Shown: piece after piece, positions 14,065-18,698 of the stretch
How positions within the stretch are numbered: the first letter of the stretch is position 1
How the letters are laid out: each line of letters opens with the position of its first letter
DNA from: Candidatus Poseidoniia archaeon
GTDB lineage: Archaea > Thermoplasmatota > Poseidoniia > MGIII > CG-Epi1
DNA: 18,698 bases
Assembly (NCBI GenBank): GCA_029941645.1
Contig: JAPYSZ010000014.1
Span: 1 to 18,698, forward strand
Reading direction: 5' to 3'
Program-made: the position numbers and the translations under genes
Notes under the pieces: generated by a model
The model's database searches: none
Seen by the model: the letters and a program-made list of their open reading frames with translations, nothing else
What the model was told of the DNA's origin: nothing

Positions 14065-14802
14065 ATGATACATAATTACATACTAAAAAGTCGAAAGAAG
14101 CATCCACTTCATTTTACATTACTGGATCCCGGAAAGATGGAACCTGACGATTTAGTTACTTTAGCAACAATGACTGCCGAGGTAGGCACAGATGGTTTTC
14201 TGGTTGGAGGATCTACTGATTTAAGCTTAGAAAAGGTAGATTCTGCAGTCGATGCTATTAAGGAGACAACACATTTACCAGTTATTCTTTTTCCAACGCA
14301 TGCTTCTTCCGTTTCAGGTAGAGCAGATGCCATATTTTTCATGTCTTTATTAAACAGTGAAAGTCGGCAATTTTTGGTAGGTGAGCAAATTGCCAGTGCG
14401 CGTTGGGTTAAACAGGCAGGACTAGAACCTTTATCGATGGCCTATTTGGTAGTGGCACCAGGAATGGCTGCAGGTAGAGTAGGTCAAGCACAACCATTGC
14501 CTCGTGATAATCCTAATTTGGTTGTTTCACACGCTCTAGCTGGCCAATATTTAGGTATGAAATATATCTACTTAGAGGCAGGTTCTGGGGCTTCCAATCC
14601 CGTCCCTTCTGAAATAGTTAGGGCGGTAAGAAATGAAATAGAAGCATTATTAATAGTCGGAGGAGGAATTCGGACACCCATGGCCGCTTCTGAGGCTGTT
14701 AAAGCTGGAGCAGATATTATAGTTACAGGAACATTGGTGGAGACATCACATAAACTAAAAGAAGAGATGTCCACACTCATAAAAGCAGTACATTCAGGTT
14801 AG
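14065..14802 (+). CDS. Geranylgeranylglyceryl phosphate synthase (GGGPS/PcrB family)
   Basis: Joins geranylgeranyl diphosphate to sn-glycerol-1-phosphate, the first committed ether bond of archaeal lipids. The 245-residue TIM barrel shows HFTLLDPGK, VGGSTD, VILFPTH, AIFFMSLLNS, MAYLVVAPG, YLEAGSGA and VGGGIR, the substrate- and phosphate-binding strands of the family in order. The pattern is closer to group II enzymes (as in Methanothermobacter) than to group I. It is followed after 3 bp by the DUF2070-like membrane protein, so the two are probably co-transcribed. Together with the geranylgeranyl reductase at 4627 it covers two steps of lipid synthesis in this window. Confidence 0.95.
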   Translation: MIHNYILKSRKKHPLHFTLLDPGKMEPDDLVTLATMTAEVGTDGFLVGGSTDLSLEKVDSAVDAIKETTHLPVILFPTHASSVSGRADAIFFMSLLNSESRQFLVGEQIASARWVKQAGLEPLSMAYLVVAPGMAAGRVGQAQPLPRDNPNLVVSHALAGQYLGMKYIYLEAGSGASNPVPSEIVRAVRNEIEALLIVGGGIRTPMAASEAVKAGADIIVTGTLVETSHKLKEEMSTLIKAVHSG

Positions 14803-14805
14803 AAG

Positions 14806-16572
14806 ATGGCCCCTAAACTAAAAGTCGATGAGGTAAGTCCGCCACCCGCCCGTCTGTCTGCGTTTCTTTATCATACTCCACATTTAATATATAGTCTGAT
14901 TCTTTTCTTATCTACTACTATATTGCTGGTTTATGGGGCATATACTAATCTAGGCATTAGTGCCGATTTGGTTGATTTTTCAATAGTTGGATTAATGGCT
15001 TTCTTCATTCCAGTTTTACTGGTTTCATATTTAGTTTCTCAAATTTCATGGCTTTGGGATGGGCGTTATCCTATTCGTTATGGTTTGCAAGCAGGTTCTA
15101 CAGGCTCGATTATTATGTTGATTACGATATTGATAGCATCATATTTTAGTGAACCTAGTAAGGGTCTCGTATTTGGTTTGGGATGTATGAGTGGTTTGTG
15201 GTATCTAACTTTAAGAACTCATGGAAGTGCTCCAGCTAGAGTTGCCTTTCCATTATCTTTATTATCACCAATTTCAAGTCTTTATTTTCTGCAGTCAGGA
15301 GGATTGGTTTCGGATTTAGAATTTGGATTGCTAACTATTTTCACATTAGCCTTTGCTAGTCATTTTTTCTTGTTCTTAGTAGATTCACCATACAAAAAGG
15401 CAATAGGAGTAAGCGGTACAAAACATATGTCTGCTTTTATTGACCATTTTTCCACAGGTGATGGAAGGCGCTTAACTGAAGCAATAAGAGAAATCTGTCA
15501 AACAATTGAGACCAAAAACAATTGGATCTCTATACGTAAGAAAGATGAGACTGTAGCTTTTTTGGCAGTTCCAGGTGTTCATCCAGGCCCCGTAGGAACT
15601 TTGGGAGGTTCTAATTTACCTTCAAAAATAGATCCTTTTTTACCAGGTCTTGGTTTTGCATTTCATGGCGCTTCAACTAATGATCATAATCCTTTGAGAG
15701 ATGAAGATTTAACTAGAATTACAAAGGCAATGGTGAAAGCATCGGAAGAAGCAAGTTATAGTAGTAAATCACGTCCAACTATTAAGGTAGGTGAGGTACC
15801 TTCAGTTTATGTTACAGGAATTGGAGAAGGTAAATTGATTTTTGCAAAACCAGGAGATAGTGATGATATTTTACCAGAACTTGCAGCACGTTTAGAACGC
15901 TCTTCATCAAATATAGATGGGAAAAGGGTAATGATTGATTTGCATAATCAAGAGGGTTGGGGAAGGCCTCCATTGGCAGCAGGAACTAAGGAGGGTACAA
16001 TTCTAGAAATATCGGCCTCAAAAGCTTTGAAACATAGTTCATCTTTAGAAGACGGGCCTTTAAAAATTGGAATTTCACATATTCCTGGGGAGGATTTAGG
16101 TAAGGGTCTTGGTCCCGGAGGCTTGAGAACTTTAGTGATTGAGAATGAGCCATCCTCTGATAGTTCTAATGTTCAACGTACCGCAATTTTACTTTGGGAT
16201 GGTAATGGTTTAGCTCCAGGTATGAACGAACAATTGCAAGAAAAATTAGGAGGGGTTGTTGATGAGTTACTCCTTGCTACAACAGATAATCATTATGTTA
16301 ATGTAAAACCTGGTGGTTTTAATCCATTATCTGATTGTGAAGGATTATGGCCTAGTGCAAAGCAGTCTTTAGAAGAGGCAATTGAGGACATATCACCTGC
16401 CGAATCTGCGATGGGGACTGTATATGTGGATGGCGTTGAAATACTAGGTCAAGGTAAGCAGGATAGAATTAGTGCCGCAGCCAATGCAGTTGTAGAAGTC
16501 GCACGCTATTCTTGGATGCCGATTTATTCGTCAGCCACTATGTTTTGTATTATACTATCTTCCTATTTCTAG
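14806..16572 (+). CDS. DUF2070-like membrane protein with conserved His/Asp motifs
   Basis: The 588-residue protein begins with about six membrane helices (roughly residues 27-195), then a ~360-residue soluble domain, and ends in another hydrophobic stretch (about 568-588). The architecture and motifs match what I recall of the archaeal DUF2070 family; function is unknown. The soluble domain holds clustered polar motifs: VHPGP (His259), FHG (His287), NDHNP (Asp293-His294), DLHN (Asp378-His380) and TTDNH (Asp494-His496), plus glycine-rich GLGPGG. These look like metal or phosphate ligands of a hydrolase, but this is inference. It lies 3 bp after GGGP synthase, suggesting a link to lipid or envelope metabolism. 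Its TAG overlaps the rps10 stop on the other strand within CTAG. Confidence 0.75.
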   Translation: MAPKLKVDEVSPPPARLSAFLYHTPHLIYSLILFLSTTILLVYGAYTNLGISADLVDFSIVGLMAFFIPVLLVSYLVSQISWLWDGRYPIRYGLQAGSTGSIIMLITILIASYFSEPSKGLVFGLGCMSGLWYLTLRTHGSAPARVAFPLSLLSPISSLYFLQSGGLVSDLEFGLLTIFTLAFASHFFLFLVDSPYKKAIGVSGTKHMSAFIDHFSTGDGRRLTEAIREICQTIETKNNWISIRKKDETVAFLAVPGVHPGPVGTLGGSNLPSKIDPFLPGLGFAFHGASTNDHNPLRDEDLTRITKAMVKASEEASYSSKSRPTIKVGEVPSVYVTGIGEGKLIFAKPGDSDDILPELAARLERSSSNIDGKRVMIDLHNQEGWGRPPLAAGTKEGTILEISASKALKHSSSLEDGPLKIGISHIPGEDLGKGLGPGGLRTLVIENEPSSDSSNVQRTAILLWDGNGLAPGMNEQLQEKLGGVVDELLLATTDNHYVNVKPGGFNPLSDCEGLWPSAKQSLEEAIEDISPAESAMGTVYVDGVEILGQGKQDRISAAANAVVEVARYSWMPIYSSATMFCIILSSYF

Positions 16573-16895
16573 GATTGAATCTGTATAGATATTTTGACGC
16601 CATCTGGTATTTGAATTCTCATTAATTGCCTCATAGCTCTTTCATCGGCGTCAATATAAATTAATCTCTTGTGCAATCTTGCTTCCCAGCGATCCCAGGT
16701 TTCTGAGCCTTCACCATCTGGAGATTTTCTAACAGGTACTTTCAATTTTCTTGTAGGAAGTGGTATTGGTCCAATCATGCCTACGCCAGTTCGGTCTGAA
16801 ATAGTTTTGATTTGATCACAGACTCCATCAACAATAGCATGGCTCAAGGCATGCAGTGAAATACAAGCTCTACTGGATGCCTTTTTTGGAGCCAT
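16569..16895 (-). CDS. rps10: Small-subunit ribosomal protein uS10
   Basis: uS10 lies in the head of the 30S subunit. The 108 residues contain ARISL-like [29 protein letters not shown], the S10 loop that reaches the head interior, [15 protein letters not shown] and the C-terminal [14 protein letters not shown], all typical of archaeal uS10. It lies 10 bp downstream of tuf on the same strand, the usual archaeal order tuf-rps10, so the two are one operon. No Shine-Dalgarno is evident; translation may be coupled to tuf. Confidence 0.96.
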   Translation of the reverse strand: MAPKKASSRACISLHALSHAIVDGVCDQIKTISDRTGVGMIGPIPLPTRKLKVPVRKSPDGEGSETWDRWEARLHKRLIYIDADERAMRQLMRIQIPDGVKISIQIQS

Positions 16896-16905
16896 CTGTT
16901 TCAGT

Positions 16906-18192
16906 TTAGTCCCAGTGTTCTTCTATTTTGAGACACATACCTGCAGCAACAGTTGCTCCCATGTCTCTAATAGCAAATCTTGCCAAAGCCTTGTACTTTG
17001 CTTGCTCTTCAATAGCTAAAGGCTTAGTCGGTTTGATGAGAACCATTGCAGCATCTCCTTTCTTAAGAAAATCTGGATTCTCTTCAGTAACTACACCTGT
17101 TTTTGGGTCCAACTTTGCTAAAAGTTTTTCAAATGTACATGCAACTTGGGCTGTGTGACAGTGGAATACAGGTGTGTATCCTGCAGTTATAACATTAGGA
17201 TGATCTAAAATCATAATTTGTGCTTTGAAAGCACGTGCAACCGCAGGTGGATCATCTTCAGGTCCACCAACATCTCCTCTCCTTATGTCTGTGTGAGATA
17301 TTCCTCTGCAATTAAATCCAATATTATCACCTGGGATAGCTTGTGGAACTTCAGCGTGATGCATTTCTACTGATTTAACTTCACCAACTTTACCACCAGG
17401 ATGAGCTGATGGTTTGAAAATTAGCTTTGTTCCAGCTTTTATTGTTCCAGATTCTACACGACCTACAGGAACAGCTCCAATACCTGAAATCTTGTAAACA
17501 TCCTGAATAGGAATTCTTATTTTAGCATCAGCAGCTCCTGAAGGTGGGTTTAGTTTATCCAATGCTTGCAACAAAGTGTCACCTTTCCACCAAGATAATT
17601 CACCTTTTTCTTTAATGTTATCAGCCTTCCAACCAGATGTAGGAATAATACTAACTTGTTTATCCGAGAATCCAACCATTCCCAACATTTTCTTTACTTC
17701 ATCAACAACTTCGTTAAATCTACCTTCATTATAAGCTGGTTTCGTTATGTCCATTTTGTTTACAGCTACAATCATCTGTTCAATACCCATAACTTTTGAA
17801 AGCCACAAATGTTCTTTTGTTTGTGCCGCAATACCGTCATCAGCAGCTACAATTAAAACTGCAGCGTCGGCCTGTGAAGTTCCAGTAATCATATTCTTTA
17901 CGAAATCTCTGTGTCCAGGTGCATCGATAATTGTGAAATGTCTTGAATCTGTCTTGAACTCTTTATGAGCGACGTCGATAGTTACACCACGTTCTCTCTC
18001 TTCTTTCAGATTGTCCATGACATATGCCAATTCAAAACCAGCTTTTCCACGCTCTTCAGCTTCTTTCCTGTATTTATCGATTAAGTGCTGTTCAATAGCA
18101 CCGCCTTCCAAAAGTACTCTACCTACTGTGGTTGATTTACCGTGGTCGACATGACCAATGAATACTACATTCAAATGTTTTTTTTCAGCCAT
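16906..18192 (-). CDS. tuf: Elongation factor 1-alpha (aEF1A)
   Basis: The GTPase that brings aminoacyl-tRNA to the ribosome. GTP-binding motifs are intact: GHVDHGKST (P loop), RERGVTID (switch I), [12 protein letters not shown] (G3), NKMD (G4) and a TSGW G5 region. Domains 2 and 3 follow, for a 428-residue total that is standard for archaea. An in-frame ATG at 18207 adds five residues (MEGNN), but these bases are the Shine-Dalgarno GGAGGG, which lies seven bases before ATG 18192; the start is therefore 18192. It is followed by rps10. It is likely among the most highly expressed genes here. Confidence 0.97.
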   Translation of the reverse strand: MAEKKHLNVVFIGHVDHGKSTTVGRVLLEGGAIEQHLIDKYRKEAEERGKAGFELAYVMDNLKEERERGVTIDVAHKEFKTDSRHFTIIDAPGHRDFVKNMITGTSQADAAVLIVAADDGIAAQTKEHLWLSKVMGIEQMIVAVNKMDITKPAYNEGRFNEVVDEVKKMLGMVGFSDKQVSIIPTSGWKADNIKEKGELSWWKGDTLLQALDKLNPPSGAADAKIRIPIQDVYKISGIGAVPVGRVESGTIKAGTKLIFKPSAHPGGKVGEVKSVEMHHAEVPQAIPGDNIGFNCRGISHTDIRRGDVGGPEDDPPAVARAFKAQIMILDHPNVITAGYTPVFHCHTAQVACTFEKLLAKLDPKTGVVTEENPDFLKKGDAAMVLIKPTKPLAIEEQAKYKALARFAIRDMGATVAAGMCLKIEEHWD

Positions 18193-18199
18193 ATTATTT

Positions 18200-18205
18200 C
18201 CCTCC
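18200..18205 (-). promoter_or_regulatory. Shine-Dalgarno GGAGGG deciding the tuf start
   Basis: On the minus strand GGAGGG sits seven bases before ATG 18192. It overlaps the upstream in-frame ATG (18207), which is therefore very unlikely to be the real start. Confidence 0.85.
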
Positions 18206-18263
18206 ATGGGATGGGTGTGTCGGCAGGATGGGGGGTAAATAAAGGATTCGCTTCATTTTTAGA

Positions 18264-18272
18264 GGATATAAG
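18264..18272 (-). promoter_or_regulatory. TATA-like box for the tuf-rps10 operon
   Basis: The minus strand reads CTTATATCC, predicting a start near 18242 and a leader of about 50 nt that carries the Shine-Dalgarno. A second candidate, CTTTATTTACC at 18235-18245, would give a leader of about 20 nt. Confidence 0.45.
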
Positions 18273-18285
18273 CACTATCTTGTAA

Positions 18286-18294
18286 CATTAAATA
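18286..18294 (+). promoter_or_regulatory. TATA-like box for the AIM24-family gene
   Basis: CATTAAATA is centred 27 bases before ATG 18317, the spacing for a leaderless transcript. No Shine-Dalgarno is present. Confidence 0.5.
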
Positions 18295-18316
18295 GAGGCT
18301 ATTGCGTTATTATAAT

Positions 18317-18698
18317 ATGCGTTTTGAGGTCAAAGGTAATCCATCCTATGGTGAAGTAGATGTGGATTTAGGTCCCAATGAAACACTCTTGATTGAACCT
18401 GGTGCAATGTCTCGAATGTCTTCTAATTTGAGCTCTAGTTTTCAGAGACAGGGCGGTTTTTTTTCAGCTATGTTTCGGAAGATGTTTGGAGGAGAAAGTT
18501 TTTTCCTAGGAAAGTATGAGCATCCTGACGGTGGAAAGTTAACTTTTGCACCTTCAATGCCGGGGCATGTAGAACACAGACAGTTAACAAATAATAGCTT
18601 GAACATCATGGCAGGTTGTTTTTTAGCTTGTACGCCTGGAGTAAATATTAAAGCTAAATTTGGAGGTTTTAAGGCATTATTTTCAGGTGAAGGTGCTT
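18317..18698 (+). CDS. AIM24/TIGR00266 family protein, 3' partial
   Basis: 127 codons are visible before the window ends. The start MRFEVKGNPSYGEVDVDL, then LLIEPGAMSRMSSN, a glycine-rich part with FRKMFGGESFFL, FAPSMPGHVE, AGCFLACTPGVNIKAKFGG and LFSGEGA follow the TIGR00266/AIM24 family throughout (family pattern: EPGAM, GGESFF, APSLPG, SPGV, FGG.KGLFSGEG). The fold is a double-stranded beta-helix; the yeast homologue Aim24 is mitochondrial, and the prokaryotic role is unknown. It is transcribed divergently from tuf, and its ATG follows a TATA-like box by 27 bases, so it is probably leaderless. Confidence 0.88.
   Translation, partial: MRFEVKGNPSYGEVDVDLGPNETLLIEPGAMSRMSSNLSSSFQRQGGFFSAMFRKMFGGESFFLGKYEHPDGGKLTFAPSMPGHVEHRQLTNNSLNIMAGCFLACTPGVNIKAKFGGFKALFSGEGA

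Noticed and set aside
1..18698. CRISPR array, insertion sequence, prophage, toxin-antitoxin or defence system
   Set aside because: No regularly spaced direct repeats, no transposase or integrase, no terminal inverted repeats and no defence-type proteins were seen; gene content is mainly housekeeping.

Overview
The window is a dense, AT-rich stretch of an archaeal chromosome. The archaeal assignment rests on eL42/L44e, eS27, aIF2-alpha, Nop10, Tsr3, a PAC2-type proteasome chaperone, EF-1-alpha next to uS10, GGGP synthase, a geranylgeranyl reductase and archaeal TATA-box promoters. Large surface proteins with PGF-CTERM (archaeosortase) tails, low GC, a bacterial-type ThrRS and very short intergenic gaps together suggest a marine Thermoplasmatota lineage (Marine Group II/Poseidoniales or Marine Group III). 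That placement is inference, not proof.

Layout. 1-2946: two tandem paralogous secreted Ig-like surface proteins, the first cut by the window edge. 2993-5802: nadC (NAD synthesis), tsr3 (SSU rRNA modification), a small orphan gene, and a geranylgeranyl reductase (lipid saturation). 5868-8008: the classic archaeal translation operon rpl44e-rps27e-aIF2alpha-nop10-PAC2, with 1-4 bp overlaps or 2 bp gaps through its whole length. 8005-10689 (minus): three unrecognised membrane-protein genes, two of them tandem paralogues, with D/E-rich segments. 10807-11186: a 76-residue protein made of two 32-residue repeats, a perfect hairpin, then tRNA-Ser(UGA). 11199-13151 (minus): bacterial-type thrS. 13220-16572: a two-TM basic/acidic protein, GGGP synthase (first step of archaeal ether lipid assembly) and a DUF2070-like membrane protein. 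16569-18192 (minus): tuf (EF-1-alpha) and rps10. 18317-end: the start of an AIM24/TIGR00266-type gene.

How it fits together. Most genes are housekeeping: translation (ribosomal proteins, initiation and elongation factors, rRNA modification, tRNA and aaRS) and membrane lipid synthesis (GGGP synthase plus geranylgeranyl reductase). Gene starts fall into two classes. Many first genes have a TATA-like box centred 24-28 nt before the start codon, which predicts leaderless mRNAs. Operon-internal genes and tuf carry Shine-Dalgarno sequences. No intergenic gap exceeds about 125 bp.

I did not see a CRISPR array, defence island, transposon or prophage. The most notable points are: loss of zinc-ligand cysteines in two adjacent ribosomal proteins (3 of 4 in L44e, 4 of 4 in S27e) while Nop10 and ThrRS keep theirs; the exact 40-residue-period repeat protein; and the uncharacterised acidic membrane-protein cluster.
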